Origin: Flavobacterium salmonis
GTDB taxonomy: Bacteria > Bacteroidota > Bacteroidia > Flavobacteriales > Flavobacteriaceae
Length of the DNA stretch: 64,000 nucleotides
Direction: 5' to 3'
NCBI RefSeq assembly: GCF_903819435.1
Contig: NZ_CAIJDP010000074.1
Location: 62,001-126,000 of the forward strand
Below the pieces are notes generated by a model that worked only from the letters and a program-made list of their open reading frames with translations, searched no databases and was not told the origin of the DNA. Shown here piece after piece: positions 36,588 to 45,714 of the stretch. Each line of letters begins with the position of its first letter. The stretch's first letter is position 1. Made by a program: the position numbers and the translations under genes.

Positions 36588-36621
36588 AAAAAAGACAGCT
36601 ATTTTTAGACTGTCTTTTTTA
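36588..36621. terminator. Terminator between the MFS gene and yifB
   Basis: Stem AAAAAAGACAG / CTGTCTTTTTT with an 11-base loop. A-run and T-run flanks let it serve both converging genes. Confidence 0.8.
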
Positions 36622-36639
36622 TAATTGAAATTGTATTGT

Positions 36640-38175
36640 CTATCCCAGCCAGCCATCACGGTCCAAACTTCGATATTGAATTGCTTCAGCAATGTGCGAT
36701 GAGACTATTTGAGGGGCAGTATCTAAATCTGCAATGGTTCTGGCAACTTTCAAAATCCGGTCATAAGCTCGTGCTGAAAGATTCAAACGTTCCATGGCAG
36801 TCTTCAATAACTCTTTTGATTGTGTGTCAAGAGCGCAATACTCCCGAATTAATTTACTGCTCATCTGTGCATTATAATGAATGTTAGCCATTTTTTCAAA
36901 TCGGATGGACTGTAATTCACGTGCTGCCGTAACTCTTTCCCTAATGGAAACACTACTTTCTGCTTTTTTGTCATCGGATAATTTTTCGAACGGTACGGGT
37001 GTAACTTCAATATGAATATCAATTCGGTCTAGCAAAGGACCTGAAATTTTACTCATATACCGTTGCATTTCATGTGGAGAGGAAGTATTTGGCATTGACG
37101 GGTCGTTAAAAAAACCGCTCGGACTCGGATTCATACTTGCCACCAGCATAAAAGAGGAAGGGTAGGTAACTGTAAATTTAGCTCTTGAAATCGTAACTTC
37201 TCTGTCTTCCAAAGGCTGACGCATCACCTCTAAAACATCTCTTTTAAATTCCGGCAATTCATCTAAAAATAAAACTCCGTTATGTGCCATTGAGATTTCT
37301 CCGGGCTGTGGATAGCTTCCACCGCCTACAAGGGCAACATTAGAAATAGTATGATGAGGACTTCGAAATGGTCTTTGATTCATTAACCCAACTTCTTTTA
37401 ATTTACCTGCAACACTATGAATCTTTGTAGTTTCTAACGCTTCTCTTAAGGTCATTGGAGGTAAAATACTAGGTAAACGCTTTGCTAACATTGTTTTTCC
37501 TGCACCGGGTGGACCAATCAAAATGATGTTATGTCCTCCGGCCGCAGCAATTTCCATACAGCGTTTTATACTTTCCTGTCCGCGAACATCAGAAAAATCA
37601 AACTCAGGAAAATCTAAGGTCTTATGAAATTCTGCACGGGTATCAATAATTGTGGGTTCTAAAGTTCCTTTTCCTTCAAAGAAATCAATGACTTCCTGAA
37701 CATTTTCAACTCCGTAAACATCTAGTCCGGCAACTATCGCCGCTTCTTTCACATTTTGTTTTGGAAGAAAAAATCCTTTATAGCCTTCTTCTTTAGCTTT
37801 AATAGCAATGGAGAGCGCCCCATTTATGGATTGTAAACCTCCATCCAATGAAAGTTCTCCCATAATAATGTAGCGGTCAATTTCAGGTGCTTTTATCTGT
37901 TCTGAAGCTATTAAAATTCCAATTGCAAGAGTCAAATCATAAGCAGAGCCTTCCTTACGCAAGTCAGCAGGAGCCATATTTATGGTTATTTTTTTGCCTG
38001 GCAGGTTATATCCGTTATTTTTAAGAGCTGCAGCTATACGATAACTACTTTCTTTTATGGCATTATCAGGTAAACCTACTAAGTGGTAACCAATTCCTTT
38101 ATCTATATTCACTTCTACTGTTATGGTAGTAGCTTCGACTCCAAAAACAGCGCTTCCAAAAACTTTAATCAGCAT
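36640..38175 (-). CDS. YifB/ComM family Mg-chelatase-like AAA ATPase
   Basis: A YifB/ComM AAA+ ATPase, which as ComM is a branch-migration helicase in natural transformation. The N-terminal Lon-like domain (GSAVFGVEATTITVEVNIDKGIGYHLVGLP) is followed by Walker A IGPPGAGKTMLAKRLP (about residues 218-232), a Walker B-like VLFLDELPEFKRDVLEVMR, and a C-terminal Mg-chelatase subunit domain (RAYDRILKVARTIADL). The length of 511 is usual. The gene stands alone on the minus strand. A role in DNA uptake is known for some members; in this organism it is inferred. Confidence 0.93.
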   Translation of the reverse strand: MLIKVFGSAVFGVEATTITVEVNIDKGIGYHLVGLPDNAIKESSYRIAAALKNNGYNLPGKKITINMAPADLRKEGSAYDLTLAIGILIASEQIKAPEIDRYIIMGELSLDGGLQSINGALSIAIKAKEEGYKGFFLPKQNVKEAAIVAGLDVYGVENVQEVIDFFEGKGTLEPTIIDTRAEFHKTLDFPEFDFSDVRGQESIKRCMEIAAAGGHNIILIGPPGAGKTMLAKRLPSILPPMTLREALETTKIHSVAGKLKEVGLMNQRPFRSPHHTISNVALVGGGSYPQPGEISMAHNGVLFLDELPEFKRDVLEVMRQPLEDREVTISRAKFTVTYPSSFMLVASMNPSPSGFFNDPSMPNTSSPHEMQRYMSKISGPLLDRIDIHIEVTPVPFEKLSDDKKAESSVSIRERVTAARELQSIRFEKMANIHYNAQMSSKLIREYCALDTQSKELLKTAMERLNLSARAYDRILKVARTIADLDTAPQIVSSHIAEAIQYRSLDRDGWLG

Positions 38176-38272
38176 ACTTTAATATCTTAATTTGTAAATA
38201 TTTATTTACTTCAGCAAATAAACAAATATTTTAATAATTAAAGTATTACAATTAAAAATTTTTGTTTTAAAT

Positions 38273-39247
38273 TTATTCAAATTGTAAGCCAATCTGATTT
38301 TTTACTTCTTCAACGATGCTGCTTAAATCTAAACTATTTTGATGCGACCAAAGTTTACTTTCAATTTGATTGTTTTTAATGCAGACATGACATTCAATTG
38401 CTTCATGTGCATACCCTTTTCCAATATTTGAAATTCTGAATTTTTCTTCCTCTTCATTTTCAATAATGGAGTATCCTTCTGTCATGAACCATGGAGAATC
38501 AATGTCAATTCTTCCTTGAGTACCGCTAATGGTAGCTTTCATATCAGAAGCAGAAACTAAACCGGCGTGTAAAACTGACTGAGCAGACTGATATTGTAAA
38601 ATCATAGTAGTCTGTAAATCGACTCCAGTTGTATGATAAGTTGATTTTGCTAAAATTTCTTCTGGAATTCCGAGTATAACATAGGAAAGGAATAATGGAT
38701 AAACGCCAATGTCATAAAGAGCTCCGCCGCCTAATTTTTTCTCTGTCAGTCGGACTCCTAACTCACTGTTATAATAAGCAAAATCAGCCTTAAGATATTT
38801 AACCGATCCAATTTTACCACTTTCTACTTTTGACAGCAGTTCCCGAATTGATGGAATAAATCGAGTCCAAAAAGCTTCCATAAAAAATTTATTGTATTTT
38901 TTTGAAGCTTCAATCATTAGAACAGCGTCATGATAGGATAACGATAAAGGCTTTTCGCATAAAACGTGTTTCCCTTTTTGCATTGCCCGAATTGATAATT
39001 CGGCATGAGAGTTATGAGGAGTTGCGATATAAATAATATCCACCTGATCGTCTGAGAAAAGTTCATCGTAGGAACCATAAAACTTATCGCAATCATGATT
39101 TTTTGCAAATTCATTTGCTTTCGTAATATCTCTCGAGGCTACAGCAATTAATTCAGCTTCTTCTATTAATTTTAAATCAGTTGCAAACTGATTGGCTATA
39201 TTTCCTAAGCCAATAATTCCCCATCTTATTTTGTTTCTGTTTTTCAT
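38273..39247 (-). CDS. Gfo/Idh/MocA family oxidoreductase
   Basis: An NAD(P)-dependent oxidoreductase of the Gfo/Idh/MocA class. Residues 1-120 are a Rossmann fold with GIIGLGNIANQFATDL (about residues 9-24), and the family Lys in HVLCEKPLSLS. The C-terminal domain has KLGGGALYDIGVYPL (about residues 166-180), with the Asp-x-Gly-x-x-Pro/x-x motif typical of trans-1,2-dihydrobenzene diol dehydrogenase-like members. Substrates are sugars or cyclic diols in other members; the actual one here is unknown. Confidence 0.9.
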   Translation of the reverse strand: MKNRNKIRWGIIGLGNIANQFATDLKLIEEAELIAVASRDITKANEFAKNHDCDKFYGSYDELFSDDQVDIIYIATPHNSHAELSIRAMQKGKHVLCEKPLSLSYHDAVLMIEASKKYNKFFMEAFWTRFIPSIRELLSKVESGKIGSVKYLKADFAYYNSELGVRLTEKKLGGGALYDIGVYPLFLSYVILGIPEEILAKSTYHTTGVDLQTTMILQYQSAQSVLHAGLVSASDMKATISGTQGRIDIDSPWFMTEGYSIIENEEEEKFRISNIGKGYAHEAIECHVCIKNNQIESKLWSHQNSLDLSSIVEEVKNQIGLQFE

Positions 39248-39385
39248 ATTATTTTGAAAATGATTTAAATTTTAGTCAGATATAAAAGTCTTCTACTTTA
39301 AAGGTAAGATTCTGTTCAAATAGAAAAAAATAAACTTGTAGGAATACATATATTTTATATTTTTATAACAAATTATACCTTATAC

Positions 39386-42382
39386 ATGAAAAAAAATATA
39401 TTACTGCTTTTGTTTAGTTTATTTTTAACAAAAACATTTGCCCAAGATTACTTTCCTGTTAATGAAAGTGTGCATAATAAAAACAATAATTATACAGCTT
39501 TTATTAATGCTTCTATTTATGTTACACCTACACAAAAAATTGAAAAAGGAACTTTCCTTATTCAGGATGGTAAAGTAATTGCCGTAGGAAATAATGTAAA
39601 AATTCCAAAAAATGCGATTACAATCAATCTCGAGGGCAAGACTATTTATCCTTCATTTATTGATATTTATACTAGTTTTGGAATTGAAAAACCGAGAAGA
39701 AATTTAACTCCGGGAAGAGAAGAACTGTCATATGATACTAAAAAAACCGGACATTACTGGAATGAGAGTATACTATCAGAACTAAACGGATATGAAACTT
39801 TTAAATACGATCAGCCAAAAGCTGAGGAACTTTTAAAAGCAGGTTTTGGAGTTGTAGGAACTCATATACATGACGGGGTTGCCCAAGGAACAGGTCTTTT
39901 GGTTGCTTTGAATAATACAGACGGCAAAAATCAAATCATTTCGAATAAAATAACAAATCACTTTTCTTTTAACAGAAGTGCCTTAACAAATCAGGCTTAT
40001 CCTAGTTCTTTAATGGGATCTATGGCCTTGCTTCGTCAAATGTATTTTGATTTGGACTGGTACAAAAAAGGAAATTCAGACACGAAAGATTTATCATTGG
40101 AAGCTCTAAATGCAAACGAAAAACTGATACAGATTTTTGCGTCAGAAGACAAATTAAATAGCTTAAGAGCTTCTAAAATTGCAAAAGAATTTGGCTTAAA
40201 CTATATTTTAAAAGGGAGTGGAAATGAATTTGAAAGAATTGAAGAAATCAAAAAAACCAATTCAAAATTCATTATTCCGATCAATTTTCCTGAAGCTTAT
40301 GATGTATCGAATCCCTATTTATCCAATCAGATAGAATTGGCAGATATGCGTTTTTGGAATCAGGCTCCAACCAATCTAAAAGTGCTTTCTGATAACGGTA
40401 TTCTATTTGCATTAACAACTGATAAATTGAAAAAAACAGAAGATTTTAGGACCAATCTTCTAAAAGCAATCAAATATGGCTTTGATAAAACAAAAGCTTT
40501 GGAGGCATTGACTACTATTCCTGCAGTACTTTTAGGAAAAAGTAACGAAATTGGAAGTTTAAAAACAGGGAGTTTTGCCAATTTTATAATTACTTCGGGA
40601 GAAATTTTTGATGAAAAAACCATTTTATACGAAAACTGGGTTCAGGGCAATAAATATGTAATTAACGATGTTAATTTAAAAGATATTCGTGGCAACTACA
40701 ATCTGACAATTGGAAATGAAACTTTAAAATGGAAAATTGACGGAACGGCAGAAGCGCCAAAATCTGAAATTATTACTAGCGATGCTAAAAAAGTAAAAAA
40801 TACTTTTTCTGTTTCAAAAAACTGGATTTCACTTTTGATAAAATCAAATGATACTATAAAATCAAATTTCAGCCGTTTAACAGGATTTGTAGAAAATACT
40901 AATAATTTCTCTGGAAAAGCTGAATTGTATAATGGCAATCAGGTAAATTGGACAGCTGTAAAAACCTCTCCTTTTGTTGCTGTAAAAGATACTGTCAAGC
41001 CTGAGAAACCCAATCCAATTATACCTACAACTTTTCCGAATGTTGCTTTTGGAAATACCGAAGAATTAACTGCACAAACTTTATTGTTTAAAAATGCAAC
41101 CGTTTGGACAAACGAAAAAGACGGAATTTTAACTGAAGCGGATGTTTTGATTAAGAACGGAAAAATTGTTTCGATCGGAAAAAATCTTACGGATGCTTCC
41201 GCAACAATTATTGATGCAAAAGGAAAACATCTTACCAGCGGAATTATTGATGAGCATTCTCATATTGCTATTTCAAAAGGTGTAAATGAAATTGGTCATA
41301 ATTCGACTGCTGAAGTTACTATCGAAGATGTAGTAAATTCTGAAGATATTAATATTTACAGGGATTTAGCAGGAGGTGTAACTATATCACAATTATTACA
41401 TGGTTCAGCGAATCCGATTGGCGGACGCTCCGCTATTGTAAAATGGAAATGGGGACAATCTCCTGATGAAATGCTTTATAAGAACCAGCCTAAATTTATC
41501 AAGTTTGCGTTAGGGGAAAACGTTAAGCAATCCAATTGGGGAAATATCAATCCAACCCGTTTTCCACAGACCAGAATGGGAGTTGAACAAGTTTTTACAG
41601 ACTATTTTCAACGTGCGAGAGAATATGATGAAAGCTGGAAAAGATTCAATGCGAATTCTAAAAAAGAGAAAGCGCCAAGAGTCGATCTGGAGCTACAGAC
41701 CTTAGCTGAAATTCTGAACAAAAAACGTTTCATAACCTGTCACTCATATGTAGAGTCAGAAATATTGATGCTGATGAATGTTGCAGATAAATTTAACTTT
41801 AACGTTAATACTTTTACCCACATTCTCGAAGGATATAAAGTTGCTGATAAGATGAAAGAACATGGTGTCGGGGCTTCAACTTTCTCAGACTGGTGGGCTT
41901 ATAAATTTGAAGTAAATGATGCTATTCCCTTCAACGGACCTATTATGCATAATGCGGGATTAGTGGTTGCCTATAATTCAGATGATGCAGAAATGTCAAG
42001 AAGACTAAATCAGGAAGCTGCAAAAGCTGTAAAATACGGAAACATTCCTGAAGAAGAAGCCTGGAAATTTGTAACTCTTAATCCTGCAAAACTATTACAT
42101 ATTGATGATAAAGTAGGAAGTATTAAAGTTGGCAAAGATGCTGATTTAGTGCTTTGGAGCGATAATCCTTTATCTGTTTACGCTAAAGCAGAAAAAACAA
42201 TTATCGAAGGGGTGGTTTATTACGATATCGAAAAAGATCTTGAGAAGCAAGCGGCCATTACAAGAGAAAGAAATCAGTTGATTGGGCAAATGCTACAGGA
42301 AAAAAATAAAGGTATGAGTACGCAGGATCCAACAAAAAAAGAGAAAAAAGAATATCACTGTGACACTTTGGAGCAATACTAA
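39386..42382 (+). CDS. Two-domain amidohydrolase-family exported protein
   Basis: A 998-residue exported protein with a signal peptide (MKKNILLLLFSLFLTKTFAQ) and two tandem amidohydrolase-like domains. The first (about residues 40-450) has IYPSFIDIYTSFG where an active enzyme would have DxHxH, so its metal site looks lost. The second (about residues 560-970) keeps GIIDEHSHI (HxH), CHSYVESEI, FTHILEGYK and YNSDDAEMSRRL, so it is likely active. Family members include imidazolonepropionase-like and dipeptidase-like enzymes; the substrate is unknown. The next gene, 41 bases on, encodes a related protein. Confidence 0.9.
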   Translation: MKKNILLLLFSLFLTKTFAQDYFPVNESVHNKNNNYTAFINASIYVTPTQKIEKGTFLIQDGKVIAVGNNVKIPKNAITINLEGKTIYPSFIDIYTSFGIEKPRRNLTPGREELSYDTKKTGHYWNESILSELNGYETFKYDQPKAEELLKAGFGVVGTHIHDGVAQGTGLLVALNNTDGKNQIISNKITNHFSFNRSALTNQAYPSSLMGSMALLRQMYFDLDWYKKGNSDTKDLSLEALNANEKLIQIFASEDKLNSLRASKIAKEFGLNYILKGSGNEFERIEEIKKTNSKFIIPINFPEAYDVSNPYLSNQIELADMRFWNQAPTNLKVLSDNGILFALTTDKLKKTEDFRTNLLKAIKYGFDKTKALEALTTIPAVLLGKSNEIGSLKTGSFANFIITSGEIFDEKTILYENWVQGNKYVINDVNLKDIRGNYNLTIGNETLKWKIDGTAEAPKSEIITSDAKKVKNTFSVSKNWISLLIKSNDTIKSNFSRLTGFVENTNNFSGKAELYNGNQVNWTAVKTSPFVAVKDTVKPEKPNPIIPTTFPNVAFGNTEELTAQTLLFKNATVWTNEKDGILTEADVLIKNGKIVSIGKNLTDASATIIDAKGKHLTSGIIDEHSHIAISKGVNEIGHNSTAEVTIEDVVNSEDINIYRDLAGGVTISQLLHGSANPIGGRSAIVKWKWGQSPDEMLYKNQPKFIKFALGENVKQSNWGNINPTRFPQTRMGVEQVFTDYFQRAREYDESWKRFNANSKKEKAPRVDLELQTLAEILNKKRFITCHSYVESEILMLMNVADKFNFNVNTFTHILEGYKVADKMKEHGVGASTFSDWWAYKFEVNDAIPFNGPIMHNAGLVVAYNSDDAEMSRRLNQEAAKAVKYGNIPEEEAWKFVTLNPAKLLHIDDKVGSIKVGKDADLVLWSDNPLSVYAKAEKTIIEGVVYYDIEKDLEKQAAITRERNQLIGQMLQEKNKGMSTQDPTKKEKKEYHCDTLEQY

Positions 42383-42423
42383 AGAGTTTAAAAAGATTTT
42401 CAAATAAAAAATTAATAATAATT

Positions 42424-43731
42424 ATGATACTTAAAAACGGATATATATTGCTGTTAGCTTTTTTTTCAATAATAGAAACCAAAGCACAGCAAGTTCCAGC
42501 ACCTAAACAGACAAAGTCGGTCCTGATACTGAATGCGACAGCACATCTGGGAAACGGGACGACAATCGAAAACAGCGCCATTGGTTTTAAGGATGGTAAA
42601 CTCACATTAGTTGCTGATGCTTCAACAATCAGACTTGCAGATAATGCTTATGAAAGCATTATAGATGCAACTGGAAAACACGTATATCCGGGATTCATAG
42701 CTCCAAATTCTACATTAGGATTAGTAGAAATTGATGCGGTAAAATCATCTGATGATCAGGAAGAAATTGGAAGTGTAAATCCAAATGTACGAAGTATCAT
42801 TGCCTATAATTCAACTTCAAAAGTTACTGAGACTGTTCGTCCAAATGGAATTTTGATTGCTCAGATAGTGCCTCGTGGAGGAAGGATTTCAGGAACATCT
42901 TCAATCGTTCAGCTTGATGCCTGGACGTGGCAGGATGCTTTGATAAAAGAAAACGATGGTATTCATTTGAATTTCCCTTCAGGATTCAAAAGAACCGGCA
43001 GTTGGTTTGAGCCGGGTATAATTGAACCTAACAAAGATTACTCAACTCAGGTAAATGAAATTAATACTTTTTTTATTAACTCTAAAGCCTATTTAGGAGA
43101 CTCATCAAAAGAAAGAAATTTAATTTTCGAATCAACTAAAGGTCTTTTTGATGGTACTCAGACTTTGTTTATCCATGCTGATGAAGAAAAGCAAATTATT
43201 GATGCTATCCAGTCAGCTAAAGAGAACGGAATAAAGAAAATAGTCATTGTGGGAGGTTTTGAAGCTTACAAAACAGCTGATTTATTACAAAAAAATAATA
43301 TTGGAGTACTTTTAAGACGTGTACATGATATGCCTACAAGTGATGAGCAGGATATCAGACTGCCTTTTAAAATGGCCAAAATTTTAACTGATAAAGGTAT
43401 TGTTGTAGGTCTTGAAAACAGCGGAGACAATGAACGCATGAATACACGTAATTTACCGTTTTTGGCAGGAACTTGTGTTGCTTATGGCTTAGATAAGGAA
43501 AAAGCATTACAGCTAATAACTTTTAATACTGCTAAATTACTAGGTATTGATGCATTTTGCGGATCTTTAGAAACAGGAAAAGATGCCACATTATTTATTT
43601 CAGAAGGTGATGCACTGGATATGAGAACGAATAAATTAACTACTGCTTTTATTCAGGGAAGAGCAATTAGTTTAGAAACGCATCAGACAAAATTGTATAA
43701 AAAGTATAAAGAAAAGTACAATCAAAAATAA
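42424..43731 (+). CDS. Amidohydrolase-like protein with degenerate metal site
   Basis: An exported protein of 435 residues (signal peptide ending near KAQQ) of the amidohydrolase superfamily. The usual metal-binding HxH is replaced: KHVYPGFIAPNSTLGLVEI has APNST at that place. It retains the flanking GTTIENSAIGFKDGKLTLV opening and the C-terminal FCGSLETGKDATLFIS strap of the composite domain. Probably it is a non-catalytic partner of the two-domain protein encoded 41 bases upstream; they form an operon closed by a terminator. Confidence 0.85.
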   Translation: MILKNGYILLLAFFSIIETKAQQVPAPKQTKSVLILNATAHLGNGTTIENSAIGFKDGKLTLVADASTIRLADNAYESIIDATGKHVYPGFIAPNSTLGLVEIDAVKSSDDQEEIGSVNPNVRSIIAYNSTSKVTETVRPNGILIAQIVPRGGRISGTSSIVQLDAWTWQDALIKENDGIHLNFPSGFKRTGSWFEPGIIEPNKDYSTQVNEINTFFINSKAYLGDSSKERNLIFESTKGLFDGTQTLFIHADEEKQIIDAIQSAKENGIKKIVIVGGFEAYKTADLLQKNNIGVLLRRVHDMPTSDEQDIRLPFKMAKILTDKGIVVGLENSGDNERMNTRNLPFLAGTCVAYGLDKEKALQLITFNTAKLLGIDAFCGSLETGKDATLFISEGDALDMRTNKLTTAFIQGRAISLETHQTKLYKKYKEKYNQK

Positions 43732-43749
43732 TATCATTTTCTTTTAAGA

Positions 43750-43787
43750 GAGCACCAATTGTAATAATCATTTGGTGCTTTTTTTTT
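43750..43787 (+). terminator. Terminator of the amidohydrolase operon
   Basis: Stem AGCACCAA / TTGGTGCT with a 13-base loop and nine T after it. Confidence 0.75.
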
Positions 43788-44069
43788 ATTATAATCTAAT
43801 TGAATTTAGAAAAACACTCATAAAATAGTCGTGGATTCGTTTAAAATCGAAATTAGTACTATTTTTTTGTAGTAATATATAGCGTTAAAAAGTTTTTGTT
43901 ATTATGACTGTATTAATTAATCATAAATTTTAAGTATGTTTTAACAAATAGGTGTAAAACAAAGGGGGGTAAAATGAAAAATTAACAAAAATTAAGCATT
44001 GAGTACTATTTTTAATGGGGGTATTGAATGATTTTATATTTTTATCAAAATTTTTAAAACTAAATAACT
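43788..44069 (+). promoter_or_regulatory. Upstream region of amt with GGGGGTA pair
   Basis: About 280 bases ahead of amt, with no ORF. Two identical GGGGGTA motifs stand out in otherwise AT-rich DNA, at 43965-43971 and 44017-44023, 52 bases apart (about five helical turns). They may be activator sites; no perfect TAnnTTTG box was found near the start codon. Confidence 0.4.
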
Positions 44070-45395
44070 ATGCGAAAAATTATTTTAAGTGTGATACTGA
44101 TCACAATTCTGTTACTATCTATTTTTTCTATTTCATTTGTTACTGAATCAAAAACACTAGGTGCACACGTTGTTGAACTAAAAATGGACACAGGTGATAC
44201 TGCATGGATGATTGTTGCAACTGCTCTTGTGTTGTTAATGACTCCAGGATTAGGCTTCTTCTACGGAGGTATGGTAGGTAAGAAAAATGTAATTAGTACT
44301 ATGTTACAGAGTTTCATGGCAATGGTAATTGTTACGATTCTATGGGTAGTTATTGCATTCGGATTATGCTTTGGACCATCAATAGGCGGATTTATAGGAG
44401 ATCCTACTTCGAATATTTTCTTTCAAGGCGTAAGTGCAAATACAGCATGGGAATTAGCACCAACAATTCCTTTTCTTCTTTTTGCTTTATTTCAGGCAAA
44501 ATTTGCGATTATTACACCAGCTTTAATAACAGGAGCATTTGCAGAGCGTGTACGTTTCTGGGCTTATTTGTTGTTCATGGTTTTATTTATAATATTTATT
44601 TATGCCCCATTATGTCACATGACTTGGCATCCTGATGGATTGTTCTTCAAATGGGGAGTTTTAGATTTCGCAGGAGGAACAGTAGTACACATGAGTGCTG
44701 GTTGGGCTGCTTTAGCCGGAGCTATGTTCTTAGGAAAACGTAAAGTACAAAAAGTTAACCCTGCCAGAATCACTTATGTATTATTAGGTACAGGTTTATT
44801 ATGGTTCGGATGGTTTGGTTTCAATGCTGGTTCTGCTGTTGGAGCAGGAAGTCTTGCTGCACAAGCTTTAGGAACAACAACTGTTGCTGCTGCTGCTGCT
44901 GCTATGGCATGGGTTTTCCTTGATAAGATTTTAGGACACAAATTATCTGCAATGGGAGCATGTATTGGTGCAGTTGTAGGTTTGGTAGCAATCACACCAG
45001 CTGCTGGTTTTGTAAGTATCCCTCACGCTTTAGCAATTGGTATCATTGCAAGTGTTATCAGTAATCTTGTTGTGAGCAAATTCCCTAAAGGAAAAATTGA
45101 CGATGCTCTTGACGTTTTTGCTTGTCACGGTGTTGGTGGAATGGTAGGAATGTTGTTAACAGGAGTATTTGCTTCTAACTCTGTAAATTCAATTGTGGGT
45201 AAGAATCAAGGATTAATTTTTGGTGATGCTACTTTATTCTTAACACAATTAAAAGCTTTAGTAATTGTTTCAATCTTTGCTTTTGTAGCTTCATATGTAT
45301 TATTCTTCATCGTTAATAAAATTACTCCACTAAGAGTTACTGAAGAAAAAGAAGAATTAGGATTAGATATTTCTCAACACGGAGAATACTTATAA
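44070..45395 (+). CDS. amt: Ammonium transporter
   Basis: An Amt/MEP/Rh ammonium channel of 441 residues. A signal-like first helix is followed by MDTGDTAWMIVATALVLLMTPGLGFFYGGM (family opening, quoted in part), and a pore with the twin histidines in VVHMSAGWAAL (about residues 208-218) and FACHGVGGMVGMLLTG (about residues 350-365). Eleven or so membrane helices can be traced. No PII (glnK) gene is next to it in this window. It ends with a strong terminator. It feeds the ammonium used by the glutamate synthase pathway. Confidence 0.95.
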   Translation: MRKIILSVILITILLLSIFSISFVTESKTLGAHVVELKMDTGDTAWMIVATALVLLMTPGLGFFYGGMVGKKNVISTMLQSFMAMVIVTILWVVIAFGLCFGPSIGGFIGDPTSNIFFQGVSANTAWELAPTIPFLLFALFQAKFAIITPALITGAFAERVRFWAYLLFMVLFIIFIYAPLCHMTWHPDGLFFKWGVLDFAGGTVVHMSAGWAALAGAMFLGKRKVQKVNPARITYVLLGTGLLWFGWFGFNAGSAVGAGSLAAQALGTTTVAAAAAAMAWVFLDKILGHKLSAMGACIGAVVGLVAITPAAGFVSIPHALAIGIIASVISNLVVSKFPKGKIDDALDVFACHGVGGMVGMLLTGVFASNSVNSIVGKNQGLIFGDATLFLTQLKALVIVSIFAFVASYVLFFIVNKITPLRVTEEKEELGLDISQHGEYL

Positions 45396-45423
45396 GAAGT
45401 TAATTTTCTAATTAACCAATATA

Positions 45424-45463
45424 AAAATGCCCTCTAAGATTAAGCTTAGAGGGCATTTTGTTT
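45424..45463 (+). terminator. amt terminator
   Basis: A perfect 15-pair stem AAAATGCCCTCTAAG / CTTAGAGGGCATTTT with a six-base loop, the strongest in the window beside that of rplS. Confidence 0.9.
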
Positions 45464-45714
45464 GAATTAATTTCAACCTTTAATTAAATTTTGGTTAGCT
45501 TTTCTATTTAGAAAGTAATGAATTTACAAAGAGAAAAAACAACGATGCAAAATAATAAATCGAAAAGAAAATAAAATTACCCATGATTTAAATATTTCTA
45601 TCCGGAAACCTTCATGCATCCTTTTTTTCTTCGTGTTTTAAATTGTCTTTGTTATGCCAATAAACCAAATGCACCACTAATAATTAAATCTAAAACTCAG
45701 GAAATTTCATTTTA
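45464..45714. other. Intergenic stretch after amt
   Basis: About 250 bases, AT-rich, with no ORF, hairpin or promoter box that I can support. Confidence 0.4.

Noticed and set aside
43964..44040. A sigma-54 type promoter ahead of amt
   Set aside because: The G-runs suggested it at first, but no GG-N10-GC spacing is present.
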